DNA of 64,000 nt from NCBI RefSeq assembly GCF_003344865.1, contig NZ_CP031165.1, positions 558,001 to 622,000 on the forward strand. Direction: 5' to 3'. This document shows, in pieces, positions 45,401 to 53,023 of the stretch. The notes beneath the pieces were generated by a model, which was not told where the DNA came from, ran no database searches, and saw only the letters and a program-made list of their open reading frames with translations. How positions within the stretch are numbered: the first letter of the stretch is position 1; every line of letters starts with the position of its first letter. Source of the DNA: Euzebya pacifica. GTDB taxonomy: Bacteria; Actinomycetota; Nitriliruptoria; Euzebyales; Euzebyaceae. Position numbers and translations under genes: made by a program.

Positions 45401-45518
45401 GACCCTGTACACGGTGTCCTACCGAGGGATCTCCGCCCACGACGTGTCCAGCCTGGCCGACTTCGGCTTCGCCGAGTTCCCCGGCACGCAGGACGAGTGC
45501 TGCATGGTCGTCGACTGA
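42441..45518 (+). CDS. CWB2 wall-binding protein fused to beta-propeller domain
   Basis: A 1025-residue surface protein. GTG 42441 follows AAGGATCCGACC. A long signal peptide ends at about residue 47. Residues about 55-370 contain cell-wall-binding repeat 2 modules (FADSLAGAALTTDGPLLLTG, VYVLGGEAALS, RLAGVTRVETA). An Asp/Pro/Gly-rich linker spans about 415-470. The remainder is a beta-propeller domain of PF09826 type with TNVQEVGVDEPDWVKTNGEA. CWB2 modules anchor proteins to the wall, so the propeller should be displayed outside. Ligand unknown. Confidence 0.9.
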   Translation: MSHATAVPNPTRPAPRRSSVHRTAGLAAVVLALLLPLMTAVPSAAQAGSSAFDGDPGTTERILAGDPAAAALEVSRTRFADAGAGDRQAAHAVVATTEAFADSLAGAALTTDGPLLLTGSDGLADAAAAELDRVLADGGTVYVLGGEAALSPAVADDITALGLVVVRLAGVTRVETALAVADEVRRLTPSSVVLLARSDGAEGNPTSAWADSMTGGSLAAAARIPIVVTPTTEMHPAVATWLDTVQPDRTVLLGGDAALTEAVEDAAPNAERLDGPERTATAAAIAGSDLWPASSTRRFVVLDGGRADGWAYGLSGAGIAADASAPPLMVVGNVSPSTRREVSTCGPADVDLLLVGDDSVIDDDIEQTLTTFDGQACASEFARLSPFDSCDATLGFFVEEGLERVGPYGLDGYWYDAPFLEDGPVGEPVAAPAPDEGGASDGDAPPAPAAPQEESAGDDSGDGSVEVSDTNVQEVGVDEPDWVKTNGEAAYVSNGREVEVMDLTAGDAPVHVTSLAVPGEVWGHDLLLDEDVLLVLSRGDGFVYPVDGPPAETSFMPPYYYPDPTTRIARYDVSTPTAPVLLDDTVIDGDYRSARMVDGTVRLVTSSNPSGLHFVYPADGSQDAHDAALAHNRRVIEASTIDQWLPTVGEGDDARPAVDCDAVFAPPGFSGMATVLVSTIDVASSVQPTSSAAVLANAETIYASTDRLVVSSSQWGAWNDARPEAVTTQLHSFDISDPAATTYVASGEVPGYVLNSFALSERDGYYRIATTTQPPWQGDEVAAPRTDNGVTILTEGGSELFETGRVFGLGEGERIFAVRYLGDIAAVVTFEQIDPLYLVDLTNPQAPRVTGELKIPGVSRYLHPLGEDHLLGVGQDGDDDGRLTGLQVSLFDISDRADPTRVDSLEFGPGDSPVEWDHKAFLYWSRLGRAFVPSTLYGPDYSGFRGGVQAIDVSTADNTLTLAGEVNQPTQQGGYTPAPDRTFVADGTLYTVSYRGISAHDVSSLADFGFAEFPGTQDECCMVVD

Positions 45519-45553
45519 CGTGCCACCGCTGACGGACCCCGCTGACGGGGGGA

Positions 45554-45580
45554 CGGGGGAGGGCACCCAGCCCTCCCCCG
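45554..45580 (+). terminator. hairpin after the CWB2/propeller gene
   Basis: A perfect 10-bp stem (CGGGGGAGGG at 45554-45563 with CCCTCCCCCG at 45571-45580) has a 7-base loop, 36 bases after the stop of the preceding gene. There is no U-run. Its position fits a terminator. Confidence 0.6.
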
Positions 45581-45631
45581 GTGGCCGGCGGTAGCATCCC
45601 GGCCCCCGACCGATCGAGAGAGGGCCCGCCG

Positions 45632-46687
45632 ATGGCTGACGAGACGTTCGACCGCACCCGATCGAGGGCCTTCTCGCAACGCCTGATGTCGATGTACGGC
45701 GAGGCGATGCTCACCAACGCCATCGCCCTCGGTGCCCGGACCGGCCTGATGGCGGCCTTCGCCGAGGGACCCGGCACGTCGAGCGAGATCGCCGAACGCG
45801 CCGGCATGCACGAGCGCTACGTGCGGGAGTGGCTGCACGCCCTCGTCGTCGGCAGCGTCGCCGAGCACGACGACGGGGTGTTCACCCTCCCACCCGAACA
45901 CGCCATCTCCCTGACCGGCGACAGCTTCCTCAACACCACCGCCATCGCGGCCATGGCTGCTGCTGCGGGAGGCAACCTCGACGGGATGGCCCACGCCTTC
46001 ACCACCGGTGAGGGGACCCCCTTCCACGACCAGGCCGGCGACATGCCGTCGATGATGGACCGGCTGAGCCGTGCCCGGTACGAGACCTTCCTCGTCGACA
46101 GCTACCTCGGGTCGATAGACGGCCTGCCCGAGGCGCTGGAGGCGGGCATCCGCGTCGCCGACATCGGCTGCGGGACCGGCCGGGTGGCCCTGCTCATCGC
46201 CAAGGCGTTTCCCGCCAGCCACGTCACCGGCATCGATCTGTCCGCGCCGTCGATCGCCACGGCACGCGCCGCCGCCGAAGCGGAGGGCGTCGACAACGTC
46301 ACCTTCGTCGAGGGGCAGATCGACGAGCTGTCGGGGCCGTTGGACCTGATCACGGCCTTCGACGTGATCCACGACCTCGGCCAACCGGGTGACGCCGTCG
46401 CGCACGTGCGGTCGTGCCTGGCCGACGGGGGCCGGTTCGTGATGTGCGACAGCGCTGCGCCGGCGTCGCTGGAGGCGCAGGCCGAGCTGCCGTGGGCGCC
46501 GATGATGTACGGCCTGTCGATGTTCGGCTGCGTCGGCACCGCCAGGTCCCAGGGCGGGGAGGGGCTGGGCAACATGTGGGGGCAGGAAGCCGCCACCGCG
46601 TTGCTGCAGGACGCCGGCTTCGCCGATGTCGAGGCACTTCCTGCCAAGGGCGACCCCATGAACGCGCTCTACGTCGCGACCGGTTGA
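45632..46687 (+). CDS. SAM-dependent methyltransferase with winged-helix N-terminus
   Basis: A 351-residue protein. Residues about 45-85 look like a winged helix (TSSEIAERAGMHERYVREWL), then a class I methyltransferase follows with SAM motif VADIGCGTGRVALLIAK at about 172 and the later DVIHDLGQPGDAVA. It resembles Rv2258c-like enzymes. The substrate is unknown. ATG 45632 has GAGAGAGG upstream, and a likely -10 TAGCAT lies at 45592-45597. It converges on the GGDEF pair. Confidence 0.88.
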   Translation: MADETFDRTRSRAFSQRLMSMYGEAMLTNAIALGARTGLMAAFAEGPGTSSEIAERAGMHERYVREWLHALVVGSVAEHDDGVFTLPPEHAISLTGDSFLNTTAIAAMAAAAGGNLDGMAHAFTTGEGTPFHDQAGDMPSMMDRLSRARYETFLVDSYLGSIDGLPEALEAGIRVADIGCGTGRVALLIAKAFPASHVTGIDLSAPSIATARAAAEAEGVDNVTFVEGQIDELSGPLDLITAFDVIHDLGQPGDAVAHVRSCLADGGRFVMCDSAAPASLEAQAELPWAPMMYGLSMFGCVGTARSQGGEGLGNMWGQEAATALLQDAGFADVEALPAKGDPMNALYVATG

Positions 46688-46725
46688 CCGGAGGCCCTTG
46701 GGACCCGCCCGCGAGACGGGACGCG

Positions 46726-47586
46726 CTAGCGGCTGCGGGACCGCTTCTCGGCGTACATGGAGGCGTCGGCCCGTTCCAGCAGCGTCGCCGGGGTGTCACC
46801 CTCCCGGGGGACCGACCTGCCGATGCTGGCGCCGAGCGGATGGGGCAGGCTGGCCAGGGCGTCCCGCAGCGCAGGGACGAGGGCATCGGCCTGGGCACCG
46901 CCGTCGGGACCGGCCGTGACGACCACGAACTCGTCCCCGCCGAGGCGGCACACCAGGTCACGAGGGCCCGAGGCCGCCCGGAGCGCATCGGCGCAACCGA
47001 CCAAGGCCATGTCGCCGACCCGATGGCCGAGCGTGTCGTTGACGGCCTTGAAGCCGTTGAGGTCGAGGTACAGCACCCCGATGTCGGGCACCCACTCCTC
47101 CTCGAGCAGGCCCTCCAGGTGGCGGAACAAGCCGCGGCGATTGCGCAGGCCGGTGAGGGAGTCGTGGATCAGGTGGAACGCCGCTCGCGCCTGCTGCAAG
47201 CGTTGACGGGTCACGTCGCGGCCGACCGACACGAATCCCAGTAGCTCGTCGCCGTCGAAGATCGCCTGGTCGGACCACTCGTGCCAGGACGGCGCACCGC
47301 TGACCGTGCGGGTCTCGTGCTCGTTGCGGCGGGTGGGGCGCTCGGGGGTCAGCTGCTGGAGCTCCAGGAGCACCGTCTGGATCACGTCGCGTTCCTCGGG
47401 AGGCGACAGGTCGACGAAGGAGCGACCGATGACCTCCTCGGCAGGGAGGCCGTGGAAGTCCAGGTAGGCCTGGTTGGCGTAGATGATGGTCCCGTCGACG
47501 CGGGCGCGGAAGACCATGTCGGGCAGGTCGTCCACGACGGCCTTCAGCGACAGCTGCTGCCACAGGGCGTGGGCGTGCTCAGGCAT
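46726..47586 (-). CDS. PAS-GGDEF diguanylate cyclase 1
   Basis: A 286-residue protein: PAS sensor at about 12-125 (DDLPDMVFRARVDGTIIYAN), short linker, GGDEF domain with HDSLTGLRNRRG and RLGGDEFVV. The active site is intact, so it should make c-di-GMP. The RxxD inhibitory site expected 5 residues before GGDEF reads GPRD, so feedback inhibition may be lost. No membrane segment. Its start overlaps the end of the second cyclase by 8 bases, suggesting tandem duplication. Confidence 0.92.
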   Translation of the reverse strand: MPEHAHALWQQLSLKAVVDDLPDMVFRARVDGTIIYANQAYLDFHGLPAEEVIGRSFVDLSPPEERDVIQTVLLELQQLTPERPTRRNEHETRTVSGAPSWHEWSDQAIFDGDELLGFVSVGRDVTRQRLQQARAAFHLIHDSLTGLRNRRGLFRHLEGLLEEEWVPDIGVLYLDLNGFKAVNDTLGHRVGDMALVGCADALRAASGPRDLVCRLGGDEFVVVTAGPDGGAQADALVPALRDALASLPHPLGASIGRSVPREGDTPATLLERADASMYAEKRSRSR

Positions 47587-48457
47587 CGATCCGGACCTCC
47601 CTCGTGCCGTGCTTGTGCACGAACATCTGTCGGTCGGCCTCGGCGATCAGCTGGGCCCACGACTCGCCGTAACGGGGGCTGGCCAGCCCGACCGACACGC
47701 CGACGGGATGGTCGAGAGTGTTCAGCGAACGGGTGATCTGGCGGACGCGGGCGATCGGCAGCGACGTCCGGTCGGTGCCGTGGAGGACCAGGACGAACTC
47801 GTCCCCGCCGAGTCGGCCGACGGCGTCGTCGGGACGAACCACACCACGCAGGACGTCGCCGACCGCGATCAGGGTGGCATCGCCGATGTGGTGGCCGTGT
47901 CGGTCGTTGATCTCCTTGAACCCGTCGAGGTCGAGGTAGATCAGCGTCAGCTCGGGGACGTCGTCCCCGGCAGCGGCGTAGCAGTCCGCGAGGTGCTGCT
48001 CGAGCCCGTACCTGCTGAGGACACCGGTGAGTGCGTCATGGCGGATCTCGTGGGCGAGCTGTGCCTGCTCGAGCTGTCGGGCGGTGATGTCCCGGCCGGA
48101 TGCGATGACGCCGAGAAGCTGCCCCTCCTCGTCGAAGTGGGCGGTGTTGGTCCACTCCACGAAGACGGGCTTCCCGTTCGGGCGAACCTCCGTCACGCTG
48201 TGGACCGTCCGGTTGTCCGGGCCCACCTCCGCGCTCATGCGGGCAAGGAAACGGCGTGCCGTGCGGTGATGTTCCTCGGGCAGCAGCTCCACGAAGTCGG
48301 TGCCGACGAGCGTGCCCGGCTGCGCCCCGTGGATGACGTCATGGGCGCGGTTGGAGTACAGCACCGTGCCGTTCGGGAGGAAGCAGACGAGCGGATCGGG
48401 CAGATCGTCGATCACGCTCCGTATCGCGTCGTCGCCCCATTCGTCCTCTGTCAGCAC
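47579..48457 (-). CDS. PAS-GGDEF diguanylate cyclase 2
   Basis: A 292-residue paralogue of the downstream cyclase: PAS at about 10-130 (DDLPDPLVCFLPNGTVLYSN), GGDEF with RHDALTGVLSRYG and RLGGDEFVLVL. Unlike its neighbour, the inhibitory site reads RPDD, so product feedback is likely kept. Soluble. The pair may integrate two signals into one c-di-GMP pool. It is divergent from the Ser/Thr kinase at 48551 with 93 bases between them. Confidence 0.92.
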   Translation of the reverse strand: MLTEDEWGDDAIRSVIDDLPDPLVCFLPNGTVLYSNRAHDVIHGAQPGTLVGTDFVELLPEEHHRTARRFLARMSAEVGPDNRTVHSVTEVRPNGKPVFVEWTNTAHFDEEGQLLGVIASGRDITARQLEQAQLAHEIRHDALTGVLSRYGLEQHLADCYAAAGDDVPELTLIYLDLDGFKEINDRHGHHIGDATLIAVGDVLRGVVRPDDAVGRLGGDEFVLVLHGTDRTSLPIARVRQITRSLNTLDHPVGVSVGLASPRYGESWAQLIAEADRQMFVHKHGTREVRIDA

Positions 48458-48550
48458 GCCGGTTCACCTGTCTCGCTACGTCTGTTGCTGTTCGTACGAA
48501 TCGGCGGGACGCAGCGCAACATGAGCAGACAGGAATAGGCTTCCCGCGAG

Positions 48551-50590
48551 ATGGACGAACCGGCCTTCGCCGTACCGGGATTCCAGCTGCAGCAGCAGCT
48601 GGGACGAGGTGGATTCGGCGTCGTGTACCTGGCCACGGCGGACCGGTTGGATCGGCCGTTGGCCCTCAAGGTGCTGCACCGTGTCCTCGACGACGAGGCC
48701 GTGCATCGCGTGGCCGCAGAGGTGCAGGTCATGGGCACCCTCGCCTGGCACCCCGCCATCGTCGCCATCATCGACGCGGGCGACGTCGGGGGACAGCCGT
48801 GGATCGCGATGGAGTACCTGGCGCGCGGGTCGCTCGGGGACCTGATGCGACGGGAGGGTGCGCAGCCCGTCGACATGGTGACCGCGGCCGGCATCCAGGC
48901 CGCGACGGGCCTGCAGGTAGCGCACAACGCCGGGCTGCTGCACCGTGACGTCAAGCCCGACAACCTGCTCATCGCCGATGACGGACAGGTCAAGGTGTCG
49001 GACTTCGGGGTGGCCCTGGCGGCAGGGGCGGCTGGCCTGCGGCGGGGCACCACGGGCACGATCGCCTACAGCGCGCCGGAGCTGCTGGCTGGCGCAGGGG
49101 CCTCCACGGCGTCGGATGTCTACGCCCTCGGCGCCACCCTGTTCGCCCTGCTGACGGGCCAGCCCGCGTTCCACCGTGACACCGACGAGTCGCCGGCGGC
49201 CATGATGCTGCGCGCCCACCGCGACCCCGTGCCCGACCTTGCCGAGCAGGGGTTTCCGCCGCCGGTCGCGCGTGTGCTGCGCCGAGCGATGGCCAAGGCG
49301 CCGTCGGATCGGCCGGCCCGGGCCGAGGACCTCGCCCGCGAGCTGCAGTCCGCGCGACAGGAGCTGGGCCTCGCCGCCGTCCCCATCATCACGGCGGGCC
49401 GTCCGGCGCCGGCGTCGCCGTCGGGGTTGCCCGCACCGGCTGCCGGGTTGCCCGACCAGCCACCGGCCGAGGCGCGACGGAAGGCCCAGCGGCTGCAGCG
49501 CATCGCGGGTGGGCTGGGTGCGGCGGCGGCGGCGCTGGTGGCCCTGACCTTCGTCGCCACGTCCACGTTCACCGGTGGAGGCGATCCGGAGGGCGACAGC
49601 GCCGCCGTCCCGGACGCCGCACCCACCCAGCTCGACGAGGCACCGGACGCCGAGGAGCTGCCCGACCTTCCCCAGACCGGCCCCCAGCCCGGCGACCCCG
49701 AGGACGACACCGGCGATGACGCGGCCGAGGCGCCGCCGGTGACCGCCACCCTCGAGCCCGCGCCGGCGCCGACCCCCGCCCCGCCCCCCGCCCCCGCCCC
49801 TCCTCCCGCGCTGCCGCCCCTGCCGACGACTGGGGATCCGGTCGCCGTTGCCGCCGTCCCGTTCGAGGGGACCGCAACCGCGCTGGCCAGCGACGGCGAC
49901 GTCGTCTGGGTGTCGACCGCAACGGAGATCGTCCGGCTGGCCGACGGGGAACGGACGGCCACGCCGGTCGCCGACATCACCGGCCTGGCGGTCAGCGGCG
50001 ACCTGCTGGCGGTCCGCCTGCCGAACGGCGTGCAGGTCCTCGACGCCACCACCCTGCGGCCGGTCGGTGACATCGTCGCCGGCGCGGTCGACGTCAGCCC
50101 GACCGCTGACGGGTTCCTCCTCGCCGACCGGCAGGGGGTGGCCCGGTGGGCGGACGGGCAGGTCGAGCGGCTGGTGGACCTGCCCGGCGCTGTCCAGGTC
50201 GACAGCGCAGACGAGACGATCGTCGCCGCCACCGCCGACGGCACCGTCATCCGCGTGACCGACGGCATCGTCGATCAGCTGGAGGAGGTCAGCGGCACCC
50301 CCGTCGAGCTGGTCACCGCGGGTCCCGACCGCGTGGCCGTCCTGACCGGCGACGGCCTGCTCCACGACCTGGTCCCCGGCGGCCCGGTGGTCACCACCGA
50401 CGTCGACGACGTGGCCGGGACCACCGACGGACGGCTGTGGGCGGTGGTCGACGGCAGGCTGCTGCTCCTCTTCCCTGACGGAGCCACCACCGCGGTCGAC
50501 ACCGTCGGCGACGTCACCCGCCTGGCAACCACCGGTGCGGGCGTGGTCGTTGCCGAGCCCGATGTGGCCCTCGTGGAGCTGATCCGGTGA
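48551..50590 (+). CDS. membrane Ser/Thr protein kinase with extracellular repeats
   Basis: A 679-residue PknB-type kinase. Kinase domain at about 10-275: glycine loop GRGGFGVVYLA, Lys 40, HRDVKPDN, DFG in VKVSDFGVAL, then SAPELL. After an Arg-rich juxtamembrane part, a membrane segment lies near 322-340. A Pro/Ala linker and about 240 residues of repeats follow outside (VAAVPFEGTATALASDGDVV and similar), suggesting a beta-propeller-like sensor, not PASTA repeats. TAGGCT at 48536-48541 ends 9 bases before the ATG. Confidence 0.9.
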   Translation: MDEPAFAVPGFQLQQQLGRGGFGVVYLATADRLDRPLALKVLHRVLDDEAVHRVAAEVQVMGTLAWHPAIVAIIDAGDVGGQPWIAMEYLARGSLGDLMRREGAQPVDMVTAAGIQAATGLQVAHNAGLLHRDVKPDNLLIADDGQVKVSDFGVALAAGAAGLRRGTTGTIAYSAPELLAGAGASTASDVYALGATLFALLTGQPAFHRDTDESPAAMMLRAHRDPVPDLAEQGFPPPVARVLRRAMAKAPSDRPARAEDLARELQSARQELGLAAVPIITAGRPAPASPSGLPAPAAGLPDQPPAEARRKAQRLQRIAGGLGAAAAALVALTFVATSTFTGGGDPEGDSAAVPDAAPTQLDEAPDAEELPDLPQTGPQPGDPEDDTGDDAAEAPPVTATLEPAPAPTPAPPPAPAPPPALPPLPTTGDPVAVAAVPFEGTATALASDGDVVWVSTATEIVRLADGERTATPVADITGLAVSGDLLAVRLPNGVQVLDATTLRPVGDIVAGAVDVSPTADGFLLADRQGVARWADGQVERLVDLPGAVQVDSADETIVAATADGTVIRVTDGIVDQLEEVSGTPVELVTAGPDRVAVLTGDGLLHDLVPGGPVVTTDVDDVAGTTDGRLWAVVDGRLLLLFPDGATTAVDTVGDVTRLATTGAGVVVAEPDVALVELIR

Positions 50591-50635
50591 CGCGACGAGT
50601 CGGCGGGACCACGACGCGCTAGCGTCAGCGCTGCC

Positions 50636-51553
50636 ATGCACGAGATCCCCGGATACAGCCAGCTCGAGCCGATCGGCTCGGGCGGGACGGCGACGGTCTA
50701 CCGGGCCACGCAGGAGAGCATCGGTCGCGAGGTGGCGATCAAGGTCCTGGCCGCCCCGGCGCTGGACGCCCGCACCGAGAAGCGGTTCACCCGCGAGTCC
50801 CAGGCGCTCGGTGCGCTCGGCTGGCACCCCAACATCGTGGTGCTCTTCGACGCCGGTCAGACCCCTCGGGGCGTTCCGTACATCGCGATGGAGTACCTGG
50901 GCGGTGGGGCGCTCGGCGGTGACTCGCCGATGACCGCGGCTGAGACCGCCAGCGTCGGCATCCGGATCGCCGGGGCGCTGCACTGCGCCCACGAAGCCGG
51001 GGTGCTGCACCGGGACGTCAAGCCGGCCAACATCCTCCGCAGCGTGTTCGGCGAGGTGAAGCTGGCGGACTTCGGCATCTCCGGCCTGGTCGACGCCACC
51101 CACACCACCGGGGGAGGGATGACGCTGGCCCACGTCTCACCCGAGGTCGTGGAGGGCGGAACCGCCACCGTCGCCTCCGACGTGTACTCCCTGGCCTCGA
51201 CCCTGTTCGAGCTGCTGGCCGGTCACGCGCCGTTCGTCGAGGGTGACGCCGCCGAGCAGCCGATCGCCATGCTCCTGCGGATCATCGATGCACCGGCACC
51301 CGACCTCCGTACCCGCGGGGTGCCCGACCAGCTGGTCCGCGTGATCGAGCAGGGGCTGGCCAAGGACCCTGCCGCGCGGCCGACCGCCGAGTCGTTCGGC
51401 CGCATGCTGGTGGACGTCGAGCAGGCCCTGGGCTGGTCGACCACGACCCTGCCGATCGCCACACCCCGGACCGGCCCGCCACCCCCGACCCACGAACGCC
51501 GGATGATCGACACGACGCTGGAGTCCGGCCCCCCGCCCCTCCCCCCGACCTGA
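50636..51553 (+). CDS. soluble Ser/Thr protein kinase
   Basis: A 305-residue kinase without a membrane segment: glycine loop GSGGTATVYRA, Lys 36, HRDVKPANIL, DFG in LADFGISG, and SPEVV in the activation segment, where the usual GT-PxYMSPE is altered to LAHVSPE. A Pro-rich C-terminal tail follows. All catalytic residues are present. It follows the membrane kinase by 45 bases and may be co-regulated with it. PP2C at 30698 could oppose it, but nothing in the sequence proves this. Confidence 0.9.
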   Translation: MHEIPGYSQLEPIGSGGTATVYRATQESIGREVAIKVLAAPALDARTEKRFTRESQALGALGWHPNIVVLFDAGQTPRGVPYIAMEYLGGGALGGDSPMTAAETASVGIRIAGALHCAHEAGVLHRDVKPANILRSVFGEVKLADFGISGLVDATHTTGGGMTLAHVSPEVVEGGTATVASDVYSLASTLFELLAGHAPFVEGDAAEQPIAMLLRIIDAPAPDLRTRGVPDQLVRVIEQGLAKDPAARPTAESFGRMLVDVEQALGWSTTTLPIATPRTGPPPPTHERRMIDTTLESGPPPLPPT

Positions 51554-51569
51554 CTCCCTCGGCGGGCGC

Positions 51570-51663
51570 GTGTCGGCTGGGCCGGCCCACCCCCGCGTGT
51601 CGGCTGGGTCGCAAGGGGGTCGACTGGTCCGCCACGCCTCTCGTGTGTGTCGGCACAGTCGCC
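51570..51663. repeat. palindromic intergenic repeats, left of IS30
   Basis: Unit starts are seen at 51570 (TGTCGGCTGGG), 51597 and 51646. The 51597-51638 unit is complete: GTGTCGG, then GTCGACTGGTCCG, then CACGCC, so the ends can pair (GTGTCGG with CCGxCAC). The last unit breaks off at 51663, where IS30 begins. The remainder appears on the other side at 54218. Confidence 0.6.
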
Positions 51664-51711
51664 TTGATGTCAACCGGTGGGTGCAACAACTTGGGCGAGT
51701 TGGGCGGCTGG

Positions 51712-51739
51712 TGAACCGCACCGGGTCTGCCGGAGGCTC
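51712..51739 (+). repeat. left terminal inverted repeat of IS3
   Basis: 28 bases starting TGAACCGCACCGG, matching the reverse complement of 52996-53023 at 23 positions. It starts with TG, as the complement ends CA, typical of the family. Confidence 0.88.
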
Positions 51740-51761
51740 CAGTCCTTGAGAGGATGGAGTC

Positions 51762-52085
51762 ATGAGCAAGCGATCAGGTCCGTACCCAGAGTCGGTGCGG
51801 GAGGAAGCGGTGAGGCTGTTTCGAGCCCACCGCGCGGAGTACGACTCGGAGTGGGCGGCGATGAAGTCGATCGCTGCCAAGTTCGGCGCGACGGCTGAGA
51901 CGGTGCGGCTGTGGGTCCGCCAGGCCGATGTCGATGACGGTGTCGTTGATGGTGTGTCGAGGGAGGAACGGCAACGCATCAAGGAACTGGAACGGGAGAA
52001 CCGTGAGCTCCGCCGGGCCAACGAAATCCTCAAGGCAGCATCGGTTTTCTTTGCAGCGGAGCTCGACCCGCGACCGAAGCGATGA
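51762..52085 (+). CDS. IS3-family transposase OrfA
   Basis: A 107-residue DNA-binding protein with an N-terminal helix-turn-helix (REEAVRLFRAHRAEYDSEWA, then IAAKFGATAETVRLWVRQA) and a leucine-type heptad region (RIKELERENRELRRANEILK). It ends AELDPRPKR, as in many actinobacterial IS3 OrfA proteins. OrfB starts in the -1 frame. GAGAGGATGGAG precedes ATG 51762. Confidence 0.92.
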   Translation: MSKRSGPYPESVREEAVRLFRAHRAEYDSEWAAMKSIAAKFGATAETVRLWVRQADVDDGVVDGVSREERQRIKELERENRELRRANEILKAASVFFAAELDPRPKR

Positions 52086-52993
52086 TCGCCTTCATCGATG
52101 CCCACCGGCACCGCGTCACCACCGACGGGATGGTGTGGGGAGTCGAGCCGATCTGTGCGCAGCTGCAGATCGCCCCCTCCACCTACTACGCCCACGCCAC
52201 CAAGGCCCCCTCGGCCCGTCAGGTCCGCGACGCACAGCTGTCTGCTGACATCCGACGGGTCCACGCCGAGCACTACGGCGTCTACGGCGTCCGCAAGGTC
52301 TGGCTGCAGTTGAACCGCGAGGGCATCGCGGTGGCCCGCTGCACCGTGCAACGGCTGATGGCAGACCTGGGACTGCGTGGCGTCCGGCGTGGCGGCTGGA
52401 AGACGACCACGATCCCTGATCCTGCCGCGGCTGATCGTCAGGACCTGGTGGACCGCGACTTCACCGCCGAGTCACCCAACGAGCTGTGGGTCGCTGACTT
52501 GACCTACATCCGGCTGATCACCGGCGCGTTCGTGTATGCCGCGTTCGTCATCGACGTGTTCTCCCGCGCGATCGTGGGCTGGCAGGTCGCCACCACGATG
52601 CACACCGACATCGCCATCGATGCCCTTGATGCCGCGGTTGCCCGTCGTGCTGACGTGGCCGGCGTGGTCGTTCACACCGACCGCGGGTCGCAATATGTCG
52701 CGGTGCGCTACACCGAGCGGCTGGCCGAAGCTGGCGCGGTTGCATCGGTTGGATCTCGCGGCGATTCCTACGACAACGCCCTGGCCGAGACCACCATCGG
52801 GTTGGTCAAGACCGAGCTGATCCACCGCCACCGGTGGCGCTCCGCCGCCGACGTGGAGTTCGCCCTCCTCACCTACGTGGAGTGGTTCAACACCCGGCGG
52901 CTGCACCACCGCCTCGGTGGCATCCCGCCCGCAGAGTTCGAAGCCGCCTACTACGCTGACCGTGGCCAACTAGAACTGGCACTACCCAACTGA
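52082..52993 (+). CDS. IS3-family transposase OrfB
   Basis: The 303-residue integrase-like catalytic subunit. The DDE triad is visible: Asp in LWVADLTYIR, Asp in VVHTDRGSQY, and Glu in ALAETTIGLVKTE. ATG 52082 overlaps the OrfA stop (ATGA); a transframe fusion by -1 slippage at the earlier TTTTCTTT is possible as in other IS3s. Complete, so transposition-competent in principle. Confidence 0.93.
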   Translation: MIAFIDAHRHRVTTDGMVWGVEPICAQLQIAPSTYYAHATKAPSARQVRDAQLSADIRRVHAEHYGVYGVRKVWLQLNREGIAVARCTVQRLMADLGLRGVRRGGWKTTTIPDPAAADRQDLVDRDFTAESPNELWVADLTYIRLITGAFVYAAFVIDVFSRAIVGWQVATTMHTDIAIDALDAAVARRADVAGVVVHTDRGSQYVAVRYTERLAEAGAVASVGSRGDSYDNALAETTIGLVKTELIHRHRWRSAADVEFALLTYVEWFNTRRLHHRLGGIPPAEFEAAYYADRGQLELALPN

Positions 52994-52995
52994 GC

Positions 52996-53023
52996 GAGCC
53001 TCCGAAGAAGCCGGTGCGGTTCA
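52996..53023 (-). repeat. right terminal inverted repeat of IS3
   Basis: The 28 bases pair with 51712-51739. Their last three bases, TCA, supply on the minus strand the TGA that now stops the interrupted IS30 transposase reading. Confidence 0.88.

Larger units (their letters stand above)
51712..53023 (+). mobile_element. IS3-family element, 1312 bp, intact
   Basis: Ends begin TGAACCGCACCGG on the left and its complement on the right, with 23 of 28 positions matching across 51712-51739 and 52996-53023. A TGG duplication flanks it (51709-51711 and 53024-53026). OrfA and OrfB overlap by four bases. The element is complete and could be active. It sits inside the 3' end of the IS30 transposase gene. 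Confidence 0.9.

Noticed and set aside
48476-51133. Minus-strand open frame opposite the kinases
   Set aside because: Kinase motifs are on the plus strand; the antisense reading is an artefact of codon bias.
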